In this document: positions 8,833 through 16,752 of the stretch, piece by piece
How positions within the stretch are numbered: position 1 is the first letter of the stretch
Layout: every line of letters starts with the position of its first letter
Assembly (NCBI GenBank): GCA_012518115.1
Contig: JAAYTD010000067.1
Coordinates: forward strand, 1 to 36,047
DNA: 36,047 nt
Direction: 5' to 3'
Source: Ignavibacteria bacterium
GTDB taxonomy: Bacteria; Bacteroidota; Ignavibacteria; Kapaibacteriales; UBA2268
Made by a program: the position numbers and the translations under genes
Notes under the pieces: generated by a model
What the model was told of the DNA's origin: nothing
The model's input: the letters and a program-made list of their open reading frames with translations, nothing else
Database searches by the model: none

Positions 8833-8935
8833 TAATTCAGTAGCAGAAATATTTTATCTCTTAATAAATATAAAAAAAAAGTGAATTTTCCAAATTTTTG
8901 AGAAAATTTTAGCGTATTTTTGTTCGTTTCAGCTT

Positions 8936-8979
8936 AAAATCACATCAATCATCTAAATCACATAATTCATAGTTCAGAC
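8936..8979 (-). repeat. Solo copy of the GTCTGAAC-type terminal repeat
   Basis: Read on the minus strand, this begins GTCTGAACTATGAATTATG and continues with two spaced GTGATT units. It closely matches the left end of the repeat block at 2475 (GTCAGAACTATGATTTATG, also followed by GTGATT units). It starts 9 bases after the stop of the kinase-like gene and has no partner end nearby. Confidence 0.55.
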
Positions 8980-8988
8980 TTTTTTTAC

Positions 8989-10332
8989 CTACTCTACAGG
9001 TAATTCTATTTTATATGTTGTTCCCCTACCTATTTCTGGAAAAATGGAAAATTTTCCATTATGTTGCAGTAATATATGTTGTGATAAAAGAAACAAGAAG
9101 CGTGATTTGACTTTTTCTTCAGATAAATCAACAAGAGAGATGATATTGTTGGATATTTCAGGAGCTTCTAATCCTAATCCCGTATCTGTAATTAATATAG
9201 TAATAGTATTTTTTTCATCTGAATTATGAACTCCAATATTGATTTGTCCGCCCTCAGGCATAGAATTTGCCGAATATAAAATTACATTCGCTATAGCAAA
9301 TATAATTTGAGTTTTAAAGCATTTGATTTGATTCTTTTTCGTTTCAATCACTTTGGTTAATTTCACGCCATATCTATTTATTTGATATGCGATTATCTCC
9401 AAAACTTCATCTAAAATTTCATTAACAGAACAGCTAGTAAAATGTTGCTCTACATCGTTTCTAAACTCACTCATTTTTTTCTCAATTCCACTTATATACG
9501 CAAATTGTTCTGCTAAAATATCTATTCGTTTATTTATATCGCCTATTCCTTTCGCTATTAGTTCTAAATTAGTTTTTCCAATTTTCAAAGGTGCTTTAAT
9601 TTCTTTACTTAGCATTAGAATGATTTCACTAATAGCTAGTTGATTAGAAGCGCTAGCTATTTGATTACGAAGAAGATGCTGCTCCGTATTTAATCTTTCT
9701 ATCTCGTTTTGTTTTTTTAATGAATGAATTAAATAATATGCTTTTTCTATAAAATTATAGAGCTCTTTAATATTTTTCTCTTCTATTTCTACTTTTTCCA
9801 TAGCAGAATTTGCGAGAAAAATTGCAGATTTTTCATCGAAAAAAATGATAGGTATGATTAAAATACTTTTTATTGCTTCATTTTCTTGCGTTGTATTTGG
9901 TAGGATTTTAACTTCTTTAGTTTCAAAAGCCCATTCTATTAAACCGCGTTCTTCTAAATCTTTATAGAGCGCTTTTAAATTTTCGGAAGAATGAATTTCG
10001 TCCAAATTTTTGATATTTTGGTCAGCAATAATAAAAATATCTAAATCAACTACTAAATATTCTTTTGCCAGAAAAGCAAATACCGTATTAAATGTGTCAA
10101 AAACCGTTTTACAATTTGAAAATGTCGGCATCTCAACTTCAAGTTGATTTTCAAGCACTGGCTTAGCTATAGCTTCTTTGCTTTCTAAGTCCGCCTTTTT
10201 GTTCAACTTTTCTATCGTTTCATTTAATTCGTCTCGCAAAATATTCACAGATAGCTCCAAAGATCTTATATATTCATCTTGAGGAGTAAAATTTTGTTCA
10301 TCTTTTTTCTGCTTCACTGTTCTTTTTGCCAT
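8989..10332 (-). CDS. Degenerate soluble histidine-kinase-like protein lacking the phospho-accepting His
   Basis: 447 residues, no membrane segment. An N-terminal coiled coil (about 15-65) is followed by a GAF-like sensor region (about 70-205: DLDIFIIADQNI, ILIIPIIFFDEKSAIFLAN), a second coiled coil (205-235), a DHp-like helix pair and a C-terminal GHKL-type ATPase domain (about 300-447). The helix that should carry the H-box reads MLSKEIKAPL, so Lys243 replaces the His of the usual SHELKTPL. The N-box is ANVILYSANSMPEGG with Asn kept, the G1 box DTGLGLE is intact, and the G2 region (FLFLLSQHILLQHNGK) lacks the usual glycine pair. It may bind nucleotide but probably cannot autophosphorylate in the classical way. 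A scaffold or regulator role is inference. It is last of four tightly spaced genes, starting 15 bases after the lolA-like gene. Confidence 0.78.
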   Translation of the reverse strand: MAKRTVKQKKDEQNFTPQDEYIRSLELSVNILRDELNETIEKLNKKADLESKEAIAKPVLENQLEVEMPTFSNCKTVFDTFNTVFAFLAKEYLVVDLDIFIIADQNIKNLDEIHSSENLKALYKDLEERGLIEWAFETKEVKILPNTTQENEAIKSILIIPIIFFDEKSAIFLANSAMEKVEIEEKNIKELYNFIEKAYYLIHSLKKQNEIERLNTEQHLLRNQIASASNQLAISEIILMLSKEIKAPLKIGKTNLELIAKGIGDINKRIDILAEQFAYISGIEKKMSEFRNDVEQHFTSCSVNEILDEVLEIIAYQINRYGVKLTKVIETKKNQIKCFKTQIIFAIANVILYSANSMPEGGQINIGVHNSDEKNTITILITDTGLGLEAPEISNNIISLVDLSEEKVKSRFLFLLSQHILLQHNGKFSIFPEIGRGTTYKIELPVE

Positions 10333-10347
10333 TTTACATAAAAAAAT

Positions 10348-10980
10348 CTATAATCTATAATCTATTACCTCTACCTTTTCAGGAACTTTAAAGTTAAATG
10401 TACTGTTATCTAACTTCGGATTTACTTTAATCTTTTTAATTATCCAGCTTTGTGTTCCCATATCGCCAACTAATTCAAGTTCTTTAATGTCAGTAAAATC
10501 TGGAGTTAAAGATAAATTAACAGTATTTACTCCCGTATTTTGATTCTCACATCGCAAAGAAAGTACATAACTTTTTTTCTTGCTTGAAGAAAGTTCACTT
10601 TTAAATGAAGTAGGAATTAAATTTGGAAAAATTTCAAAGAAAAAATAATCTAAAGTAAATGAAGCTACACCTTCTTCAAAGTCAGAAATAACAACATTTT
10701 TATTAGTTATGCTATAGTTCCAAAGAGTTTTTCCGTCGCAAACAATTCTTCTGTTGCCTGACTTCAAGTTGAATTTATTACCTTTTTTCGCTTGCAAAAA
10801 ATAACATGCTGAAGTATGCTTTGCATCGCAAAAATTAATAGAAACCGCTGTACTATTAGCATATTTTTTCTTTATTTTATTAAACACTTCCGTTTTATCG
10901 TATTGTGTCCAAACTTTCTGTGTAGCAATCAAACAAAGCACTACAAAAATAAATATCTTTTTCATAATTTTAATTCTCAT
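10348..10980 (-). CDS. lolA: LolA-like periplasmic lipoprotein carrier
   Basis: 210 residues with a signal peptide (IMKKIFIFVVLCLIATQKVWTQ). The mature part shows the LolA pattern: an early segment on substrate induction (FNKIKKKYANSTAVSINF), then AKKGNKFNLKSGNRRIVCDGKTLWNYSITNKNVVISDF, which matches the family's KG.FR......I.DGk.lW.Y....kqV..s. LolA ferries lipoproteins released by the LolCDE ABC complex from the inner to the outer membrane. The true start may be the second Met (residue 6, position 10965), which gives a cleaner signal peptide. It lies only 3 bases after the thiamine pyrophosphokinase gene. LolD is encoded separately at 19454-20146. Confidence 0.78.
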   Translation of the reverse strand: MRIKIMKKIFIFVVLCLIATQKVWTQYDKTEVFNKIKKKYANSTAVSINFCDAKHTSACYFLQAKKGNKFNLKSGNRRIVCDGKTLWNYSITNKNVVISDFEEGVASFTLDYFFFEIFPNLIPTSFKSELSSSKKKSYVLSLRCENQNTGVNTVNLSLTPDFTDIKELELVGDMGTQSWIIKKIKVNPKLDNSTFNFKVPEKVEVIDYRL

Positions 10981-10983
10981 ATT

Positions 10984-11649
10984 TTATTTATAAATAGGCG
11001 ATAACGGCAAGCGCGCTTCTACAAAAACTGTAAGCGAACCGCTATGTAAATTTATTGTAATTTCATCGTTAGTCGTTAAATTTCTTGCACCCTCACGAGC
11101 TCCTAATTCAAGACTTTCTTTCAACAAGCTCCATTTCAAATTCTGCGTTGTCAATGTTGCTTTAGGCTGTGGAATTAAAGAAATTATCTCATCTTTTTTC
11201 AATCTCAACATAACATCTTCTCTCACCACAAAACCATATCTATTTTCTGTACATATACATAAATTAAGTTTAGAAGAATAGCGAATAAAAATGCTCCAAT
11301 TGTTCAAAGAATGTTCAAACTCGCCTCCGTCTATACCTAAGATCAAACAATTTCTATAACCTGCTTCCATAGCAAATTGCAAAGTTTTTTCAAAATCATT
11401 TGTTTCCTGTTCAGCAATATGCACTAATTTATCTTTAGGAAATTTGATATTGTCAGGATTTGCATAAAATGTATCTAAATCACCGATAATTTTCTCAGCT
11501 TCAACACCTATTTTCTCTAAATTAAAAACAGAGCCGTCAGCCGCAAAAATAGGAATATCTTGCAATTTTTCAAAAACTTTCGCTTTCGGTAAAATGCCCG
11601 CAAGACAAATTATACAATCAAATTTTCCACTAAATTCTATAGTTCTCAT
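10984..11649 (-). CDS. thiN: Thiamine pyrophosphokinase
   Basis: 221 residues. The enzyme transfers pyrophosphate from ATP to thiamine to make thiamine diphosphate. The family's substrate motifs appear in order: FAADGS (36-40), the metal and phosphate site IIGDLDTF (54-61), EQETNDFEKTL (80-90) and GIDGGEFEHSLNN (105-117), which corresponds to the usual G..GGR.DH...N with Glu-Phe-Glu-His in place of Arg-x-Asp-His. A C-terminal beta-sandwich thiamine-binding domain ends the protein (LTTNDEITINLHSGSLTVFVE). The ATG begins directly after the glycosyltransferase stop codon, and lolA follows 3 bases downstream, so the genes are very likely translated from one transcript. Confidence 0.88.
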   Translation of the reverse strand: MRTIEFSGKFDCIICLAGILPKAKVFEKLQDIPIFAADGSVFNLEKIGVEAEKIIGDLDTFYANPDNIKFPKDKLVHIAEQETNDFEKTLQFAMEAGYRNCLILGIDGGEFEHSLNNWSIFIRYSSKLNLCICTENRYGFVVREDVMLRLKKDEIISLIPQPKATLTTQNLKWSLLKESLELGAREGARNLTTNDEITINLHSGSLTVFVEARLPLSPIYK

Positions 11650-13104
11650 TTATGTTTTTATAAGCAACAAAGTCAAGTTATTATATTGTAAGCCATCAAT
11701 TACATTGAACTTACGCAGAATATTCTCTTTTACCAAATCTTTTGTAATTTGTTCATCTAAAAAACACCAGCAATAAGTGTTCCTAAATGGCAATTCTAAA
11801 TTATACGAATTTAAGAGAAATATATTATATTTTATGTCATATTTTTTCAAATAAAATGTAGATTTCGGAAAAGAATATTTGTCTAAACCCGTCAAAACAA
11901 CAATATTTCTATTATATTGCTCCGACTTACGCAGAACATAACGGATAGCTTTATCGTAATCCGGATTTTTCATACTAGCGCTACCTTGCAAAATATAACT
12001 ATTGATAAGTATAATCAATGAAAAAACAACTAAATAAATATATTGAAATTTCAAAATTTTAGGAAGTAAAACTATGCCACGAGCTCCTAAAATAATGATA
12101 GGCAACAAAAGAAATAAAATATCCGTTTCAACATATTTTATATGCAAGAAATATATTGAAAGCAAAAATAAACCACTAGCTCCAAACAGCCAAATTACTA
12201 AAAACAAAGTAGAATTAATAAAGCTTGTGCGCGCATCTTCACCAAATTTACCCCGCTTGAAAACTTTCTTAATATAAACAAAAATCAAGAATAAAAGAGG
12301 CAGCACTAAAAGCCCTGTAATCAGCAAGTTATTTGATAGCAAATAATTCAAAGAAAGGAAAAAATCTAATATAGAAAATTTGTCTGAAAAAGATAAAAAA
12401 TTATTTGAAAATAAAAAATAGTAATAAAGAGCAGACAAAATAAAAATAGCAAAAAAATATGCCACTGTTCTTAAAAATAATTTTATCTGTTTTACGAAAA
12501 AAAACGAATAGCAAAAACCTACAAAAACTATTATTATTCCGAAAATATTAGAAAGAATAAGCAAAATCGCACTAGCTATTAAAAAAAATATATCAGCACT
12601 CCATATAACTTTATTAGTACTTAAAGTATTAAAAAAATTAATTAATGCTATGAAAAATAAAATAGTTAAGCATAAAAATATAGACCAACCATTAAATGCT
12701 TGCCAACTCTGAATATGTATCCAAGAAAAAGAAAAGAAAACTGCTACAAATAAAGCTTCTGCTTCAGAATATAACTTGCGTACTAATATGAAACTTAACG
12801 GGATAGATAATATTCCCGCAAGCATCGCAGGCAATCTTACAATATATTCGCTATAAATCCCGAAATAATTATAAATTTTATAATTGGCAAAATCTAATAA
12901 AAATGCTATAAAATTATGGCTTTTTATATTTTCTTTCACTAAAGAAAAAACAGTAGCTAATGAATCTTGACTACTTATAGACCAAAAAATCTGCTCTTCT
13001 GCCGACAAAGAATTTATTGAACAAAATATATAACGCATAATTATGCCAAGCAAAATAAATGTCAATAAAATCCATTTTGTATATTTATTTTCAAATTCCA
13101 ACAT
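11650..13104 (-). CDS. GT-C fold membrane glycosyltransferase (GT39/ArnT-like)
   Basis: 484 residues with about ten to twelve hydrophobic segments. It resembles the GT39/GT83 family, which moves sugars from polyprenyl-phosphate donors onto proteins or lipids at the periplasmic face. The first loop after TM1 carries SLSAEEQIFW where this family has a catalytic D/E pair. The next parts match the family layout: FGIYSEYIVRLPAMLAGILSIPLSFILVRKLY, then a hydrophobic helix and a C-terminal soluble tail. The acidic residues at 36-37 are Glu-Glu rather than Asp-Glu, and the usual His-Pro loop motif is only HNF, so the donor and acceptor are unknown. It is the first gene of the tight minus-strand group with thiN, the lolA-like gene and the kinase-like gene. 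Confidence 0.75.
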   Translation of the reverse strand: MLEFENKYTKWILLTFILLGIIMRYIFCSINSLSAEEQIFWSISSQDSLATVFSLVKENIKSHNFIAFLLDFANYKIYNYFGIYSEYIVRLPAMLAGILSIPLSFILVRKLYSEAEALFVAVFFSFSWIHIQSWQAFNGWSIFLCLTILFFIALINFFNTLSTNKVIWSADIFFLIASAILLILSNIFGIIIVFVGFCYSFFFVKQIKLFLRTVAYFFAIFILSALYYYFLFSNNFLSFSDKFSILDFFLSLNYLLSNNLLITGLLVLPLLFLIFVYIKKVFKRGKFGEDARTSFINSTLFLVIWLFGASGLFLLSIYFLHIKYVETDILFLLLPIIILGARGIVLLPKILKFQYIYLVVFSLIILINSYILQGSASMKNPDYDKAIRYVLRKSEQYNRNIVVLTGLDKYSFPKSTFYLKKYDIKYNIFLLNSYNLELPFRNTYCWCFLDEQITKDLVKENILRKFNVIDGLQYNNLTLLLIKT

Positions 13105-13615
13105 AATTTAATATTATATATTTCCCTAATTGTTAACTTTCCTAATATTATAGAAATCGGACAAAAACAGAAAAAATGAAGTTATACCGTTTTGAATAAA
13201 TTTTACGCTTGTTAGCCATTAGTGCTAAAGTGAAACTTGACCTCTCCTAATCTCTCCAAAGGAGAGGAAATTAAAAATTCTCCTATTGAGAGGAGTAACT
13301 GCGAAGCGGGGAGGTTGAGGCTTCGCCTGCCACCCCTTCGTCCCGAAGGGGAATTTGTAGCCTAACCTTCAAGCAAGTTAAATTTTTAAAAATCATAAAA
13401 ATCAGAGTTCAGACAAAAAAAATATTATGTCACCCCTACGGGGTTTGTCGTTAATTTTATTAATAGACTTCTGACTTCCGTCTTCCGTCTTCCGTCTTCT
13501 GACTTCCGTCTTCTGACTTCCGTCTTCCGTCTTCTGACTTCCGTCTTCAAACTACCCCGTTAAACTTCCTTTGCCTTCCTACGTGCAAAAGGGAAATTTC
13601 AACTCAATTTTGACA
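13105..13615. repeat. Gene-free second block of intergenic repeats
   Basis: No gene is seen. From left to right: a short AT-rich leader that includes the start region of the GT39-like gene; CTCC/GGAG hairpins at 13240-13300 (CCTCTCC...GGAGAGG and CTCCTATTGAGAGGAG); a hairpin CCCCTTCGTCCCGAAGGGG at 13333-13351; a GTTCAGAC end at about 13408-13415 preceded by AAATCATAAAAATCAG; one CACCCCTACGGGG palindrome at 13435-13447; a copy of the GTCTATTAATAAAATTAACGAC segment (reverse orientation) at 13447-13470; the heptamer array at 13466-13548; and ACTACCCCGTTAAACTTCC at about 13551-13569. The families are those of the 2402-3038 block in reverse orientation. Confidence 0.75.
13466..13548. repeat. Tandem heptamer array, about 12 copies
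   Basis: The stretch is built of 7-base units that alternate between GACTTCT, GACTTCC, GTCTTCC and GTCTTCT, with no spacer. It sits inside a copy of the intergenic repeat at an AGACT / ACCCC junction that is uninterrupted in the copies at about 2563-2580 and 2886-2900 (both in reverse orientation). Confidence 0.9.
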
Positions 13616-14269
13616 TTATAACTTCATATTTTCTTTATAGTTATTACAATATTGCTTGATTTTACATTCCGAACATTTTGGACGTCTCGCTATACATACA
13701 GCGCGCCCTAAGCGAATAAAATAATGAGTAGAATTTACCCAATATTTTTTATCTATGATTTTCATCAAATAGCGTTCAATAGCTTCTGCGTTCCGCGTTT
13801 TGACAAAACCGAGTAAATTTGTAATTCTAATTACATGCGTATCTACAACTATACCTTCAGGTTCAAAATAATTTCCTAAAACACAATTTGCTGTTTTACG
13901 TCCAACACCCGGCAGCTTTACGAGCTCTTCCATCGTGCTTGGCACTTCTCCCGAATGATTTTCTAACAAATAATTAGAACAACTTATGATATTTTTCGCT
14001 TTATTTTTATAAAAACCTGTAGAAAAAATTATTTCCTCAACATCTTCATTTTCTGCATTTGCAAGCTCTTTAGCCGTCGGATATTCAGAAAACAATTTTG
14101 GAGTAACCATATTCACGCGCTTATCTGTACATTGTGCCGAAAGAATTGTAGCTATAAGTAATTGAAATGGCGAAGTATTAATTAGATCGGATTTAACATT
14201 AGGATATTCCTTTTCCAGAATTTCCATAATTTTTGCGATACGCTTTTTATCATCTTCTATTTTATTCAT
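13616..14269 (-). CDS. nth: Endonuclease III (DNA glycosylase / AP lyase)
   Basis: 217 residues. The enzyme removes oxidised pyrimidines and cuts at the abasic site in base-excision repair. The helix-hairpin-helix is LPGVGRKTANCVL with the catalytic Lys, and the catalytic Asp is in VDTHVIRI. The C-terminal [4Fe-4S] loop has the exact C-X6-C-X2-C-X5-C spacing (CIARRPKCSECKIKQYC). The N-terminal LLIATILSAQCTDKRVN is the family's substrate-side helix. The ATG overlaps the dnaG stop region by 8 bases (14262-14269), which points to translational coupling with the primase. Confidence 0.96.
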   Translation of the reverse strand: MNKIEDDKKRIAKIMEILEKEYPNVKSDLINTSPFQLLIATILSAQCTDKRVNMVTPKLFSEYPTAKELANAENEDVEEIIFSTGFYKNKAKNIISCSNYLLENHSGEVPSTMEELVKLPGVGRKTANCVLGNYFEPEGIVVDTHVIRITNLLGFVKTRNAEAIERYLMKIIDKKYWVNSTHYFIRLGRAVCIARRPKCSECKIKQYCNNYKENMKL

Positions 14270-16088
14270 ATCTTAAATCTGTATTGATAATATCTTGTTT
14301 TTCTTTCTGCAAACAATTTATTTGCTGCAATCCTTGCATATCCCCTACCTTGAGTTTTTGTTGCAACTCCTTAAGTTCTATCTCGATAGCTTTCACGCGC
14401 AGCCTAGCTAGTGCAACACCGACAACTTTTTCTGTATTTACTTTAGTTTCAATCTCAGTAAACTCTTTCCATTTTGCACTCTGGGAAAACTCTTCCATTT
14501 TCAATTTCAAAAGCAATTGAATAAGTTCTTCATCTCTATCTTCTTCTTTCATTAGCTCTTGAACAACATCTTCAGCGTCCCAAAACTCGTTAATTATTTC
14601 AAAAATAGATTTAGCTATATCAGTTATAAAACTATTTTCTGCAACTCTGTAATCTTCTTTTATAGTCTTAAAATTTTGTTTATTTTTCAAAATAAACTTA
14701 AAAATAGTTTTTTCTTCAGGAAACAATTTTTCTGCATCAAAAAAAACATCTTTTGTGCTAGCTTCATTATTTTCTTCTTTATTACTTGCTTTAGGCTTCG
14801 CGTTATTTCTTAATAAATCTCTATAAATATTTTTCAAAATTTCAATTGGCATATTAAAAATTTCTTTAATATTTTCAAGATAAAAAAGATGTTGAGTTTT
14901 ATCTTTAATTAAGAAAATCAGTTTTATTATTTCTTGAATAGTTTCGGATTTTTCAGCAGGTGTTTCTAATTTATTTTCGTTTCGTTTCCTGTCGCAAATA
15001 AAATCTACAAACGAGCAAGCGTGATTTTTATGATACATAAATTCGTCGTATCCACCTTCAAGATTTATAAGTGTATCGGGATCTTGCCCTTCTGGTAATT
15101 TAATAATTCTTAAATCAAAACCTACTTCAAGCGCTGCCGGTATTCCACGCAAAGCTGCATTCATACCTGCCAAATCACCATCAAACAAGAAATAAAGAAC
15201 ATTCACATTTGTATGCTTTTTCAAATAGATAAGTTGCTCTTTCGTTAGTGCCGTTCCACACGGAGCTACAACGTTTTTTATTCCAGCTTGCGATAAAGAA
15301 AGCACATCTAAATAGCCTTCAACTATAAAAACTTCGTCAGTTTTGCGTATAGAATTTTTAGCTTCAGCAATTCCAAAAAGTGTTCTTTTTTTATCGTAAA
15401 TAACTGTATCAGAAGAATTTATGTATTTTGGAGATGATTTATTTCCATCAATTTGTCGCCCACCGAAAGCAATTGTTCGCCCTAAATAATCTTTTATTGG
15501 AAACATTGCACGATTGCGAAAAAAATCGTAAAACTTATTATTCTTGTTAACTACCAAGCCCGATTTAATAACTAGCTCCGTAGAAATTCCACGTCGCATA
15601 AATTCACGAAAAAGAGCGTCCCATTTGTTAGACGAATATCCAAGAGAAAATTCTTTTATAGTTTCCATACTCAAATTACGCTGCTTAAAATAATCAAGAG
15701 CTTCAACACCACTATTTTGGACAAGCAACATTGAGTAAAATTCTTGAGCTATGTTATAAAGATCGCGTATTTCGGACTCCTCGCTTTGCTCAAATTCTTG
15801 CAAATCTATATTTATTCCGCAACGCTTTGCTAACTCGCTTACCGCTTCAACAAAAGACAAATTCAGATATTTTTGAAGAAAAGAAATAGCATTTCCACCT
15901 TCATTGCAACCAAAACAATGAAAAAAACCTTTTTCCGAAACAGAAAAAGAAGGTGTCTTCTCACTGTGAAACGGACATAAAGCTTTATAGTTTGAACCTA
16001 CTTTTTTTAAACTTATATATTCACCTATAAGCCCAACAATATCCGTTCGCTGCACTACCGCATCAATTATTTCTTTGCTTATTCGCAT
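14262..16088 (-). CDS. dnaG: DNA primase
   Basis: 608 residues, normal length. DnaG makes RNA primers for replication. The N-terminal zinc ribbon has Cys38, His41, Cys58 and Cys61 (CPFH...FHCFGC). The central core carries the TOPRIM motifs EVFIVEGYLDVLSL and FLFDGDLAGMNAA, and FGGRQID and SPKYINSSDT are the usual basic primase motifs. The C-terminal helicase-binding region is less conserved and charged. It follows tsaC by 21 bases and overlaps nth by 8 bases, so tsaC-dnaG-nth is a likely operon. Confidence 0.97.
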   Translation of the reverse strand: MRISKEIIDAVVQRTDIVGLIGEYISLKKVGSNYKALCPFHSEKTPSFSVSEKGFFHCFGCNEGGNAISFLQKYLNLSFVEAVSELAKRCGINIDLQEFEQSEESEIRDLYNIAQEFYSMLLVQNSGVEALDYFKQRNLSMETIKEFSLGYSSNKWDALFREFMRRGISTELVIKSGLVVNKNNKFYDFFRNRAMFPIKDYLGRTIAFGGRQIDGNKSSPKYINSSDTVIYDKKRTLFGIAEAKNSIRKTDEVFIVEGYLDVLSLSQAGIKNVVAPCGTALTKEQLIYLKKHTNVNVLYFLFDGDLAGMNAALRGIPAALEVGFDLRIIKLPEGQDPDTLINLEGGYDEFMYHKNHACSFVDFICDRKRNENKLETPAEKSETIQEIIKLIFLIKDKTQHLFYLENIKEIFNMPIEILKNIYRDLLRNNAKPKASNKEENNEASTKDVFFDAEKLFPEEKTIFKFILKNKQNFKTIKEDYRVAENSFITDIAKSIFEIINEFWDAEDVVQELMKEEDRDEELIQLLLKLKMEEFSQSAKWKEFTEIETKVNTEKVVGVALARLRVKAIEIELKELQQKLKVGDMQGLQQINCLQKEKQDIINTDLRYE

Positions 16089-16109
16089 TTTACTCTAAAA
16101 TATGAACTA

Positions 16110-16703
16110 CTATAATTTTTGATTTAATACTTCTTCAATTGCTTCAACTTTAATAGCGCCAACACGCAAAATTTTTGGTTTCTCTACTATTGATAAAACT
16201 GTTGATTCAAGTTTATATTTGCACTCGCCACCATCAATAGCTTCATCAACTTGCTCAATTATATAAGGATTAACTTGAGAAAATGAAGTCGGAGCTCCGT
16301 CGCCCGATATGTTTGCCGATGTCCCCGCTAAAGGGGTGCCTACTCTATCGGCAAGTTCGCTGAAAATTTTGCTATCAGGAAAACGAATAGCTATCGTATC
16401 CATTCCCGCAGTAACTAGCTTAGGCACAGTTCTACTAACATTCGGCAATATAATAGAAAGAGGACCAGGGAAAAAATGTTCCGCCAAAATATAAAATAAA
16501 TCAGGTGTTGCATCGCAAAGCAACTCAACAGAACTAATTGACGAAATATGTGCCGCTAAAGCCTTAGAAAAATCACGACCTTTGATAGCATAAATTCGCC
16601 TTATAGCTAGCTGATCAAATATACTAGCGCCAATACCATAAACCGTTTCCGTAGGAAAAAGAAACACTTTTTCTGAAAACAAATTTTTACTATCCTTTGT
16701 CAT
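16110..16703 (-). CDS. tsaC: L-threonylcarbamoyladenylate synthase (Sua5/YrdC family)
   Basis: 197 residues, the short form without the extra Sua5 C-terminal domain. It makes threonylcarbamoyl-AMP from Thr, bicarbonate and ATP for the t6A37 modification of ANN-decoding tRNAs. The family motifs are FPTETVYGIGASIFDQLAIRRIYAIKGR, FFPGPLSIIL and PLAGTSANISG. The usual KGRP..KPL is KGRDFSKAL here, with the second Pro changed to Ala. It starts 49 bases after the stop of the upstream outer-membrane gene and precedes dnaG by 21 bases. Confidence 0.9.
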   Translation of the reverse strand: MTKDSKNLFSEKVFLFPTETVYGIGASIFDQLAIRRIYAIKGRDFSKALAAHISSISSVELLCDATPDLFYILAEHFFPGPLSIILPNVSRTVPKLVTAGMDTIAIRFPDSKIFSELADRVGTPLAGTSANISGDGAPTSFSQVNPYIIEQVDEAIDGGECKYKLESTVLSIVEKPKILRVGAIKVEAIEEVLNQKL

Positions 16704-16752
16704 TTACTATTATATTTTTAAATGGAAAAATCTATGAAGATTTTCATAAAAA

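Noticed and set aside
13466-13548. Possible CRISPR array
   Set aside because: The unit is 7 bases with no spacers and no cas genes are nearby, so it is a tandem microsatellite-like array.
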